Assembly: GCA_011364965.1 (NCBI GenBank)
Contig: RDOB01000012.1
Span: forward strand, 1 to 48,263
DNA from: Candidatus Heimdallarchaeota archaeon
GTDB taxonomy: Archaea > Asgardarchaeota > Heimdallarchaeia > Hodarchaeales > Hodarchaeaceae
Reading direction: 5' to 3'
Length of the DNA: 48,263 bases
Shown: positions 35,260 to 43,272 of the stretch, in pieces
Layout of the letters: each line of letters opens with the position of its first letter
Numbering within the stretch: position 1 is the first letter of the stretch
Program-made: the position numbers and the translations under genes
The notes under the pieces: model-generated
Told to the model about the DNA's origin: nothing
The model's input: only the letters and a program-made list of their open reading frames with translations
Databases searched by the model: none

Positions 35260-35958
35260 TTATTTATTCTTACGGAAGCGAATAAGAACACCTGTAAAGA
35301 AAGATTTCCCTTTTTCCAATTTTTTAATTTCTTTTAAAACCCCCTCCTCTTCTGGATATTTCTTTTGAATCATTTTTAATTGAATAAGAGCTTCTTTTTT
35401 CTCTCCCTTTTGAATATAGATTTTTGCTAGGGTTTTATTCGTTTTAAGGTCATTAGGATTGATTTTTTGACTTCTCTTTAATTTAATGACAGCTTCTTCT
35501 AGCTGGTTCATATCTTTTAGAATTAATCCTTGATTACGAATTGCTTTTGCAAAATCTGGTTTGATTTTGATCGCCTGATCAAATTGATCAAAGGCTTTCC
35601 AAGGCTTATTAATTTCCAATAGAATTTTTCCCGAGTTATAATAAGCCCATTCACTCTCATTGATGTTATTAGCTAATTCATAGTATTTTAAAGCCTTAGT
35701 TAAATTATCTTGGTCATAATGGAAATTACCAAGACGAATTATTAGTCGTTGGTTAAACATTTCCTGCAAATTTGCTTTATTTTCTTGATTTTCGATTATT
35801 TGATCGAATTTTTCAACCATTAATGAAAGCTGATTTAATTCTTCTGCAGAAAGAGCTGAAAATGTTAGATTATCTTTTATTTCTTGAGTGATACCAATAC
35901 TATCAAAAACCAGTGAAAGACTGTCCTGAAGTCGATAAATTTCCTGTGAGGTATTCAA
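35260..35958 (-). CDS. Tetratricopeptide-repeat protein
   Basis: 232 aa, TTG start at 35958. About four TPR-like helix pairs from residue 70: LGNFHYDQDNLTKALKYYELA, AYYNSGKILLEINKPWKAFD, AIRNQGLILKDMNQLEEAV, TLAKIYIQKGEKKEALIQL. An N-terminal helical part (1-65) precedes them. TPR arrays bind peptides or assemble complexes; the partner is unknown. A TATA-like TTATATGT sits only about 10-15 bases upstream of the TTG, so the true start may be further downstream or the transcript leaderless. The last residues are basic (IRFRKNK). Confidence 0.85.
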   Translation of the reverse strand: MNTSQEIYRLQDSLSLVFDSIGITQEIKDNLTFSALSAEELNQLSLMVEKFDQIIENQENKANLQEMFNQRLIIRLGNFHYDQDNLTKALKYYELANNINESEWAYYNSGKILLEINKPWKAFDQFDQAIKIKPDFAKAIRNQGLILKDMNQLEEAVIKLKRSQKINPNDLKTNKTLAKIYIQKGEKKEALIQLKMIQKKYPEEEGVLKEIKKLEKGKSFFTGVLIRFRKNK

Positions 35959-36235
35959 ATGCTATCACATATAATCTGTTCTGCTAAAATGGAGAATATT
36001 CAGGATTTGCTTTAATAATCCAAATTTTACCATCCACTATAATTCAAGATTTCTTATAAAATTTCGGTAAGTTATATAGAGTTCTTTATTCAAACTGATG
36101 TTCTTACCTCACAAATAATCTATTAGAAAATAATATGCTACTTGGGGGTCTTCGAGATTTGTTTATAGCTTGGAAGTTGAATTCAATAAATCATATTAAT
36201 ATCTGATTCAGTACTTTTAGTTGAAAGAGTAGCGG

Positions 36236-36556
36236 ATGAAGTATAAATTATATCAGCACCACTGCTACTCGGATATCCACTACACGGACATGAAACGCAT
36301 GGTTGACGCTGTTGTATTATTGTGTGTATTTCCTGGAAAGGAGTATCAAGTGAAGGAAGAATTAAACAAGATTGAAGAAGTTAAGTCTTCCCGTATAACT
36401 TTTGGAGAATATGACTTGTTAGTGGAAGTAAAAACCGATAAAGTAAAAAGCTTAGGTACATTAATGACGAAAAAGATTCGAGCCATCGAAGGAGTCACAA
36501 AATCAATTACTTTAATTATAAGTGAGTCTTTAAACGATAATTCCCCAACAGATTGA
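36236..36556 (+). CDS. Stand-alone Lrp/AsnC ligand-binding (RAM) domain protein
   Basis: 106 aa from ATG at 36236; internal ATGs at residues 18 and 21 are possible. Residues 22-100 match the RAM domain: VDAVVLLCVFPGKEYQVKEELNKI, then a G-E-Y-D-L-L-V-E-V strand and helix and a final hydrophobic ITLII strand. No helix-turn-helix is present, as in the stand-alone SraM-type family common in archaea. RAM domains oligomerise and bind amino acids or other small effectors; they regulate by pairing with full-length Lrp proteins or other partners. A TATA-like ATTAATAT lies about 38-45 bases upstream. Confidence 0.85.
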   Translation: MKYKLYQHHCYSDIHYTDMKRMVDAVVLLCVFPGKEYQVKEELNKIEEVKSSRITFGEYDLLVEVKTDKVKSLGTLMTKKIRAIEGVTKSITLIISESLNDNSPTD

Positions 36557-36604
36557 GAAAAAATTCATATTAAAGTAATGGTTTTAGAAATCGAATTATA
36601 TTTC

Positions 36605-36627
36605 ACTTTATAGGCGACCTATAAAGT
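36605..36627. promoter_or_regulatory. Perfect inverted repeat upstream of thiamine transporter
   Basis: ACTTTATAGG, spacer CGA, CCTATAAAGT: 10-base arms, perfect. It lies about 120-140 bases before the thiB start and just upstream of a TATA-like TTATATTT at 36632-36639. Possible operator for the ThiR-type regulator encoded downstream, or a transcription terminator for the preceding gene; the arms are A+T-rich and no T tract follows directly. Confidence 0.5.
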
Positions 36628-36651
36628 ACGGTTATATTTTTTTAATTATCT

Positions 36652-36677
36652 CATCTAACGGTTGTTTGCCGTAGATG
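36652..36677. promoter_or_regulatory. Imperfect inverted repeat upstream of thiamine transporter
   Basis: CATCTA-A-CGG, spacer TTGTTTG, CCG-TAGATG: nine paired positions with one bulged A. It lies near the expected transcription start, downstream of the TATA-like element. Confidence 0.4.
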
Positions 36678-36688
36678 TGATGAAAATC

Positions 36689-36707
36689 ATTCATTATGGT
36701 AATGAAT
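36689..36707. promoter_or_regulatory. Perfect inverted repeat upstream of thiamine transporter
   Basis: ATTCATTA, spacer TGG, TAATGAAT: 8-base arms, perfect, with the same 3-base spacing as the repeat at 36605. It lies about 40-60 bases before the thiB start, in the probable leader. Confidence 0.45.
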
Positions 36708-36746
36708 TCAGTCACGTAACCTCAAAAACATCTAGAGGGCATTTAA

Positions 36747-38012
36747 ATGATGGAAGGAAAAAAAATGGGAAAAATACAACCACTCCTTATTCTGTTTCTC
36801 ATTCTAACCTGCATAATAGGAAGTATCACGATTAATTTTTCTAGTGCAAGTATGAATGAAAATATAGACTTGAATATGACGAATACATCAGAATTAGTAA
36901 TTTATACTTATGATAGTCTCCTTGCTGACCCGTATTATGATATTGAGGGGAATTTTTCAAAAGTTTCCGGTATTTCTAAGGAAAATATCCAGATTGTGCG
37001 TTTAAGCGATGCTAATGAGATTGTAATTCGACTATTACAAGAAAAAGATCAACCTGAGGCAGACATCGTGATAGGTATTGATAATGCCTTGATTCATCTG
37101 ATTGATAACAAAAGCGAGGTTTTGGAAGTGATATCTCCCCAGAATGTCAATGAGATTGATTCAAATTTAATTCAAAATCTTGACGCAGAGCAATATCTTT
37201 TACCATATGATTTTGGAATCATTAGTCTTTATTATCAAAATTCAATTATAAACTCCCAAAGTTATCCTGAGTTAAGTAATCTAACCCTTGATACTTTATT
37301 AACATCACCCCTCATATCCATGTTAATTGTTGAAAATCCTAAGTTCAGCAGCCCAGGTTTAGGTTTTCTGCTCTGGACAATAGCCATTTATGGCGATCCT
37401 GAGATTAATTTTACTGGTTTATTAAGTCGAGATTGGAGAGACTGGTGGAGTTTAGCTAAGGATGATATTCTCATAACAAAATCATGGGGAGATGCATTTG
37501 ACATCTTTTTCAATCCTGAAGAAGAAAAGCCAATAATGGTTTCTTATGGGACTTCACCAGCATATGGTTTTTGTCAATGGCAGGATAATACTACGTCAGC
37601 TGTTCTAACACATGAGAATAACCAAGAAAATGCTTGGTTACAAATAGAAGGTATTGGTTTAGTTCGTGATGCTCCAAACAAGGCTAATGCAGAAGCATTT
37701 ATCAACTGGTTTCTTAGTGAAGAACTTCAAAGTGACCTCCCTGAGCATCAATGGATGTATCCAGCCAATATTAATGCTAATGTATCAACATGTTTTACAC
37801 AAGCTTCAATACATCCCGAAAATGTTACTCGACTCAATGATTTGATCACCCCCTCTATGCTCTCCGAATATCTTACTCAATGGCAAGATGAATGGGAACA
37901 AGTTGTAGTGCAAAGGACAATTCCTGGATATGAGTATATGTTTACAACCCTTGGACTTTTATTATTGACTATTCCCATCCTCATAAGGAGAAATAAAAAG
38001 AAACAGCTTTGA
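36747..38012 (+). CDS. thiB: Thiamine ABC transporter substrate-binding protein (ThiB-like), membrane-anchored
   Basis: 421 aa; ATGs at 36747, 36750 and 36765. The last (MGKIQPLLIL) has AAGGA about 8 bases upstream and starts a normal signal peptide. ThiB/TbpA signatures: VIYTYDSLLADPYY (about 51-64), a DIVIGIDNAL block, YLLPYDFGIISLYY, a PGLGFLLWTIAIYGDP block, ITKSWGDAFDIFF, VSYGTSPAYGF and HQWMYPAN. These follow the order of bacterial thiamine-binding proteins, including the aromatic residues that stack on thiamine. After the fold comes IPGYEYMFTTLGLLLLTIPILIRRNKKKQ: a hydrophobic segment and basic tail that anchor the protein to the membrane, as many archaeal binding proteins are, and resembling archaeal C-terminal sorting tails. 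First gene of the transporter operon. Confidence 0.9.
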   Translation: MMEGKKMGKIQPLLILFLILTCIIGSITINFSSASMNENIDLNMTNTSELVIYTYDSLLADPYYDIEGNFSKVSGISKENIQIVRLSDANEIVIRLLQEKDQPEADIVIGIDNALIHLIDNKSEVLEVISPQNVNEIDSNLIQNLDAEQYLLPYDFGIISLYYQNSIINSQSYPELSNLTLDTLLTSPLISMLIVENPKFSSPGLGFLLWTIAIYGDPEINFTGLLSRDWRDWWSLAKDDILITKSWGDAFDIFFNPEEEKPIMVSYGTSPAYGFCQWQDNTTSAVLTHENNQENAWLQIEGIGLVRDAPNKANAEAFINWFLSEELQSDLPEHQWMYPANINANVSTCFTQASIHPENVTRLNDLITPSMLSEYLTQWQDEWEQVVVQRTIPGYEYMFTTLGLLLLTIPILIRRNKKKQL

Positions 38013-38060
38013 TTCAGTAAGTACGTAATTTCAAAGGCCCACTCCTAGGAAAAGCAAATT

Positions 38061-39770
38061 ATGTTGCAGAAGAACACTTTATTCAAAATAATCTATCTTT
38101 CTCTTCCCCTAGGTTTTCTTCTTATCTTTTTCCTTATTCCATTGATCCACATAGCCTTTTTGGCGTTTGGAATAAGTCTACTCGATATTACTGAATTTAC
38201 TTTTGAGAATCTTTTTCGTGTGTTATCTCATCCATTAAATCAATATTTTCTATATTGGGATGTTCAACAAGCACTACTGACGACTATTTTTTGTGTTGTT
38301 ATTGGTTTAATTGGTTCCTACATCTTAGTTCATTATAAATTTTTAGGAAAGACATTTTTGCGCAATCTATTTACCATTCCATTCATTCTCCCTCCAATCG
38401 TGGTCTTAATAGGATTTATTGCCACTTTTGGACATGGAAGCTGGTTTAATCGAACCTGGGAATCATTAACAGGGTCAATCTTGATAGATATCTATAACAC
38501 CTATGAGGGAATTATCCTTGCACATGTCTTCTATAACATTCCTGTTATCATTCGCTTAACTGAATTGGGGTGGAGAAGCATAAATCAGGATGGGATCGCA
38601 GTAGCAAAGAGCCTTGGAGCTACTCGTTTGCAAATTTTCAGTAAAATTCAACTTCCTAAGTTATTACCAATTTTAACTGTTGCAGCCTTGTTAGTGTTTA
38701 TTTATGCCTTTAATAGCTTCGCTATTGTCTTGGTACTGGGTGGAGTTCAATATCAGACATTAGAAGTACGGATTTATTCTTTGGCAAAAAGTGAGTTCGA
38801 TTTTTCAGGTGCAGCTGCATTAACACTGGTTCAAGTATTGATTAATTTGGTTATTATAGTTCTTTATTTATTTCTTTCAAGTAAATATGAGCTTCCGGCC
38901 ACGGAGTCTGCTCAGATAGCTGTAAAACCTTTCTATAGAACACACATGCCAGTTAAGGAACTCTTGGGAAGGGTTTTGATCCTTATCTACTTTATCTTAG
39001 TAGGCGGAATCACAATTTTACCCATTACTGGCGTGATCCTTGCCTCCATCACATCTCCAGAGGGCACATTGACTTTGAGTAATTATGCGAAATTGTATGA
39101 TTATAGCATCAAGAGTTATATCGGTCTTCCTCCCAGTAATATGATACTTAATTCTTTATTTTTCGGGTTTGGAGTGATGATTCTTGCCACATTATTAGCG
39201 TTACTCTTGAATTATGGCTTAAATATTGACACTACTGTGCAAGGATTACCAAAAATCAGTTTATTAAAGAATTTCATGGGTATTTTAGTCATTTTACCCC
39301 TAGCTATTTCATCGATCACGCTTGCGTTTTCTTTATTCAGCTTATATCGAACTACTTTCATCTATGAGCAGGTACTCGGTGCTATTTTAATTGCTCATAC
39401 TTTGATCGCTTTTCCTTTTGCAAACAGAGTTATCTCAGCGTCCCGTTCAGCAATTGACCCCTCCCTTGTAAGTGTGAGTCAAAGTCTTGGTGCGTCACGT
39501 TTGAAGACATTTATAAAAATTGAATTGCCTTTATTAATACCAGGTATTATTGTAGCATGTTTATTTAGCTTTGCGATCTCCATAGGTGAATTTGGAGCAA
39601 CTAGTTTTCTAGCAAAAGCAAATTTTGCCACAATTCCAGTGGGGATATATCGCTTAATAGCTACCCGAAATATTGGCCCAGCTGCGTCATTTGCAACTAT
39701 TCTAGTCGTTATTACGATTGCAAGTTTCATGATAATAGAAAAATTAGGAAAATTGGAATTGAGATTATAA
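38061..39770 (+). CDS. thiP: Thiamine ABC transporter permease (ThiP-like)
   Basis: 569 aa with about twelve membrane segments in two homologous halves. Each half carries the EAA-type loop: AKSLGATRLQIFSKIQLPKLLP (about 181-202) and SQSLGASRLKTFIKIELPLLIPG (about 473-495), where the ATPase docks. This duplicated layout is that of ThiP and FbpB permeases (two fused permease domains), and the neighbouring binding protein decides for thiamine. It translocates thiamine across the cytoplasmic membrane with the ATPase encoded 9 bases downstream. The 48 bases before the gene hold an AGGA motif about 11 bases from the ATG. Confidence 0.9.
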   Translation: MLQKNTLFKIIYLSLPLGFLLIFFLIPLIHIAFLAFGISLLDITEFTFENLFRVLSHPLNQYFLYWDVQQALLTTIFCVVIGLIGSYILVHYKFLGKTFLRNLFTIPFILPPIVVLIGFIATFGHGSWFNRTWESLTGSILIDIYNTYEGIILAHVFYNIPVIIRLTELGWRSINQDGIAVAKSLGATRLQIFSKIQLPKLLPILTVAALLVFIYAFNSFAIVLVLGGVQYQTLEVRIYSLAKSEFDFSGAAALTLVQVLINLVIIVLYLFLSSKYELPATESAQIAVKPFYRTHMPVKELLGRVLILIYFILVGGITILPITGVILASITSPEGTLTLSNYAKLYDYSIKSYIGLPPSNMILNSLFFGFGVMILATLLALLLNYGLNIDTTVQGLPKISLLKNFMGILVILPLAISSITLAFSLFSLYRTTFIYEQVLGAILIAHTLIAFPFANRVISASRSAIDPSLVSVSQSLGASRLKTFIKIELPLLIPGIIVACLFSFAISIGEFGATSFLAKANFATIPVGIYRLIATRNIGPAASFATILVVITIASFMIIEKLGKLELRL

Positions 39771-39779
39771 GGGAACAAT

Positions 39780-40904
39780 ATGGCATATTTTGAAATACAT
39801 AACTTGAGCTTTCGTTATAATAACGTCTGGATATTTAAAGCACTCTCGCTACAGGGAGAAAAGGGAGAATTATTAACCATTGTTGGCCCTTCAGGATGTG
39901 GAAAAACAACTTTACTAAAAATCCTTGTAGGAATTCTAGCACCTGAGGAAGGAAGGTGCCAGATAGGAGAAGATGCTCTCTTTAATTTACCTATTGAAAA
40001 ACGGAGAATTGGATATGTCCCTCAAAATCAGGCCCTCTTTCCTCATCTATCAGTTTTTGATAACATTGCTTTTGGCCTGAAAGCTCAAAATAAAGATGAT
40101 CAAGAGATAAAGCAGCAAGTTCAGGAATTAGCAAGACTCGGTGGGCTTAATTCTCTACTGAAACGAAAACCACATGAATTAAGTGGAGGACAGCAACAAC
40201 GAACTGCTCTTCTGCGTGCTTTAGCTCCTGCGCCACGGTTACTGCTACTTGATGAACCTTTAAGTAATGTTGACTCTCAATTGCGGGAACAATTAGCGTT
40301 ATATATTCGAAGACTTCAACAGTTATATTCTATAACTACAATTTTTGTTACACATGACCTGAACGAAGCAAAAATGATTTCTGATAAAATTGTAGTTCTT
40401 AGTGGAGGTCAAATCTTACAAATAGGCACTCCTATGGATGTAAGCATGAATCCTAGCACAAGTGATGTAGCTTCAACAATAGGCATCAAGAATTTGTTTC
40501 CGATTTTATCAATGGATAAAAACATGGATTTATATATTGTTCAGATTCCAATTGGAAATATACAGGTTAAATTGAACAAAAATCAGCTTGGTAAAACCTA
40601 TAAAGGCGTGTACATTGACCCCACTCAACTAAAGCTAATAGAAATGTCTAATAAAGAGAAATTCCACCCAAATATATTTACTGGGAAAGTCATTGCCAGT
40701 ATTCCCCATCCTATGGAATCCAGACTCACATTAATTGTCGATATTGGTAAACAAGCGACCTCTAATTCTGCGATAGTAGATCAATCTGATCCAAATTGGT
40801 ACCATTCTCTGCGAATTCTGTTACCATTATCAGAGAAACGATTCAAGATAGGAATGCAAGTCATGGTGGATATCCCATACGAATCCATCCGTCTATATAC
40901 TTGA
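39780..40904 (+). CDS. thiQ: Thiamine ABC transporter ATPase (ThiQ/PotA/FbpC-like)
   Basis: 374 aa. Walker A GPSGCGKTT (36-44), Q-loop PQNQALFPHLSV (81-92), signature LSGGQQQR (134-141), Walker B LLLDEPLSNVD (155-165), H-loop VTHD near 197. The long C-terminal part (about 235-374) is a TOBE-like regulatory domain, as in PotA and FbpC, whereas enterobacterial ThiQ is shorter. GIKNLFPI and the VDIPYESIRLY end belong to that domain. It starts 9 bases after the permease gene and completes the thiBPQ operon. Substrate assignment depends on the adjacent ThiB-like protein. Confidence 0.92.
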   Translation: MAYFEIHNLSFRYNNVWIFKALSLQGEKGELLTIVGPSGCGKTTLLKILVGILAPEEGRCQIGEDALFNLPIEKRRIGYVPQNQALFPHLSVFDNIAFGLKAQNKDDQEIKQQVQELARLGGLNSLLKRKPHELSGGQQQRTALLRALAPAPRLLLLDEPLSNVDSQLREQLALYIRRLQQLYSITTIFVTHDLNEAKMISDKIVVLSGGQILQIGTPMDVSMNPSTSDVASTIGIKNLFPILSMDKNMDLYIVQIPIGNIQVKLNKNQLGKTYKGVYIDPTQLKLIEMSNKEKFHPNIFTGKVIASIPHPMESRLTLIVDIGKQATSNSAIVDQSDPNWYHSLRILLPLSEKRFKIGMQVMVDIPYESIRLYT

Positions 40905-40921
40905 ATCCTATTTTAAGGGAG

Positions 40922-41896
40922 CTAAATTAATTCTAGACTCAAAAATTGGTCGATTGCTAGATTTAGGAAGGAGTCAGTATTTTGGTGACCTGAAGAAAGA
41001 GAGCTTATTGAACCTAACTTCAATCGACTAGCATGAATTACATACCATAAACCCGACATCAAAATCATCAAATCTGAGATATTGGCCAGATCGGCTCTAT
41101 TTACAGGATAAAGAGAGAACTGAGAGAACAATTCAATTAATAAGTCTTGGAGATCATATGTGAACTTATTCTGAGTTATAAGGTATGCTAAATCAACAAG
41201 GGGATTCCCAGAAGTTGAGTATTCCCAGTCAATAAAAACGACTTGGGGTTTATTCTCTTGTAAAATAATATTAGAAAGTACCAAATCGCCATGAATTCGC
41301 ACTAGATTCTCCTCCCTTATGTTTGAACCAAGAATGGTCAATTTCTCTTGGAAGAATCTCTCAACATCCTTATAATATGGTAAAGCGTCATAATTGACTT
41401 TTGAAAAGATTTCATTTTCTTCAATTGCTTTATATTCCACAATGTATCGTTTAAGTACATCAAAATAGTCATAATCAGCTGACAAAGATTTTGCGTTTCT
41501 ATGAATTTCCAAAATAGACTTGATAATCATTTCTGCATGTTTTTCAAGATCTTTTGCAACAATTGGACTCCCATCAACCCATTCTCGTACCAAGTATAAT
41601 TTAGGAGGTTTTTCATACCACGAAAGAAGCTTGGGAACCTGGGGGAGTGATTCTAAATATAATAACGTTTCTTTTTCACGTTGATAACGAAGAAAGATTG
41701 GATCATTTTTTTCATCTCTCACCTGAAATTTTTTGATTAAAATGGCATTGTTGACAAGAATATTTCGGTTATTTAACCCCCCATCAATAAATTGAGTAGA
41801 AACAACTTTAGAGGGTAATATCTCCTGCGGTATCCCTTTAAGTAAATTATCTTTTGTAGTCATATGAGACTGTATCCTAAACAGAATTTTAACCAT
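40922..41896 (-). CDS. APH/choline-kinase-fold kinase, possible thiamine kinase
   Basis: 324 aa, ATG at 41896 (another Met at residue 12). Catalytic loop RIHGDLVLSNIIL and the metal site VFIDWEYSTSGNPLVDLAYLI, i.e. H-G-D-x4-N and D-W-E-x9-D, as in choline/ethanolamine and thiamine (ThiK/YcfN) kinases. N-terminal GGLNNRNILV corresponds to the nucleotide-binding loop. Located between thiBPQ and the ThiN-type regulator, it is well placed to phosphorylate imported thiamine to thiamine monophosphate, which ThiL would convert to thiamine diphosphate. Choline or another substrate is possible; the thiamine role is from context. Confidence 0.78.
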   Translation of the reverse strand: MVKILFRIQSHMTTKDNLLKGIPQEILPSKVVSTQFIDGGLNNRNILVNNAILIKKFQVRDEKNDPIFLRYQREKETLLYLESLPQVPKLLSWYEKPPKLYLVREWVDGSPIVAKDLEKHAEMIIKSILEIHRNAKSLSADYDYFDVLKRYIVEYKAIEENEIFSKVNYDALPYYKDVERFFQEKLTILGSNIREENLVRIHGDLVLSNIILQENKPQVVFIDWEYSTSGNPLVDLAYLITQNKFTYDLQDLLIELFSQFSLYPVNRADLANISDLMILMSGLWYVIHASRLKLGSISSLSSGHQNTDSFLNLAIDQFLSLELI

Positions 41897-41939
41897 AAAA
41901 TCAGGTGATTACTCATTACTCCCGCAAAAAAGTGAGACG

Positions 41940-41947
41940 TATAAAAG
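41940..41947 (+). promoter_or_regulatory. Possible TATA box of the ThiR-type regulator gene
   Basis: TATAAAAG lies 43-50 bases upstream of the ATG at 41990, inside the 93-base divergent region shared with the kinase gene. Assigned by eye. Confidence 0.4.
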
Positions 41948-41989
41948 GACCTAATATCCCATCAATATTGAAGTAGAAAGAGTGATATT

Positions 41990-42898
41990 ATGCAATTCAT
42001 TTGTGAAATAGTTCCCTCGAGTCTTCTAACTCCTTTGCGAAGAATTATTGCAAGTAAACTAGCGGAGGATGGATTTAAACAAGTAGAAATAGCCGAAATT
42101 TTGGGTATATCACAACCAGTAGTTTCTACTTATCTTAAAAATCCAGAGGTAATAGAATCCCCCCTTATCTCTCGTCCTGCATTCCAGCAAGTTGTTTCTG
42201 AACTTTATAGTCAAATTAAGACTGGAAAAACGAATAAAATCGACATGATGAATGTTATTTGTAATGCGTGTCAAGATTTTCGAACTGCAGGTCCTTTATG
42301 TGACCTTCATAGAAAAAAAGCTGTATTAAATTTTCCCCCTGACTGTCGTATCTGTTTTCCCTCCACAGAGCAAACTGTTGAGTTTGATCAGAAGCTAAAC
42401 GCAACAAAAGAGCTTTATGAGGCAGCTCAGGCACTAACGCAGTTGGGAGATCGGTTTGGTCATCTTATACCTGAAATTGGCTGTCAATTCGTTTACATTA
42501 CGCCTGAAAATCAATCAACAGCGAACATTGCTGCCTTCCCTGGCCGAATTGTGAAAGTTAAGGGACGAGGACAGATTGTCTCCCCTCCTGAATTTGGACA
42601 TGGGTCAATCCTAGCTTTCATTCTCTCTTTCTTTCGGACACACAATTCTCCTTATAGAGCGTTAATCTCATTAAAAAGGACAGATATAGTCCTGAAACAA
42701 ATTTCTTCTCATCTAAGAGTTGTATCGACTACAGAAGCTGATAAAAATTGGGAGAGTACTCTAAAAGGGTTGGTAGGAAACGACATTTCGACAATCGACA
42801 TTCTTGAAGATTCTGGAGGGATCGGGTTTGAACCTATTCTTTACCTATTCGGTACCAGTCCCTCTAATATTGTTGATCGCATAAGAGAATATTTTTAG
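41990..42898 (+). CDS. thiR: HTH-ThiN transcriptional regulator of thiamine genes (ThiR type)
   Basis: 302 aa. Residues about 18-50 are a helix-turn-helix (LAEDGFKQVEIAEILGISQPVVSTYL). Residues 91-122 carry five Cys, CNAC (91-94), LC (104) and CRIC (119-122), which could bind zinc. Residues about 138-300 match the ThiN domain: AQALTQLGDRFGHLIPEIG, FPGRIVKVKGRG, PEFGHGSILAFIL and GGIGFEPILYLFG. In archaea HTH-ThiN proteins (ThiR) repress thiamine transport and synthesis genes and sense thiamine phosphates; ThiN alone can be a thiamine-phosphate synthase. Divergent from the kinase gene, close to thiBPQ. The expected targets are those two transcription units. Confidence 0.9.
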   Translation: MQFICEIVPSSLLTPLRRIIASKLAEDGFKQVEIAEILGISQPVVSTYLKNPEVIESPLISRPAFQQVVSELYSQIKTGKTNKIDMMNVICNACQDFRTAGPLCDLHRKKAVLNFPPDCRICFPSTEQTVEFDQKLNATKELYEAAQALTQLGDRFGHLIPEIGCQFVYITPENQSTANIAAFPGRIVKVKGRGQIVSPPEFGHGSILAFILSFFRTHNSPYRALISLKRTDIVLKQISSHLRVVSTTEADKNWESTLKGLVGNDISTIDILEDSGGIGFEPILYLFGTSPSNIVDRIREYF

Positions 42899-43272
42899 AA
42901 TCTCGTTTAGGGAAAACTATAGATCAGTTTTAATAAATCAAGCTGGTCTGATAGGTCAAATGTGTTTGATTAACAAAAAAAACCAAAATAAATCTAGTCA
43001 CTAAAAAAATAGACAAGAACCTAAACAAGAAAATCTTGTTGTTGATTTTTTAATACGATTAATGTTAAAAGTAGATTTTCCTATAATACCCTGACTCTAT
43101 AGAGGAATATAAAAGCTAAGCTCTGACTCCAAATCAAGAAATCAGCATTAGATTTCAGATTTAGCTGAAAGAGATAGCGAAAAATCGACCTAGACAAGGG
43201 ATAGATGCCCAATCTATTGTTTTTAATTTATTAGAGGACAAGACAGCCCAGAGAAAGCGAAGGTCTAATTAA
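42899..43272. other. Intergenic region between thiR and the giant surface-protein gene
   Basis: 374 A+T-rich bases without a convincing frame or tRNA. It contains the terminator-like hairpin at 43024-43051 and a TATA-like AATATAAAAG near 43106-43115, about 160 bases before the next start. Confidence 0.45.
43024..43051 (+). terminator. Terminator-like hairpin with T tract after thiR
   Basis: AACAAGA, loop AAA, TCTTGTT: perfect 7-base stem, followed after GTTGA by TTTTTT. Archaeal termination depends mainly on the T tract, so the hairpin may also be coincidence. Confidence 0.4.

Noticed and set aside
36557..36746. Possible TPP riboswitch upstream of the thiamine transporter
   Set aside because: The conserved CTGAGA and downstream GGAA-type core elements of the THI element are not present; only simple inverted repeats are seen.
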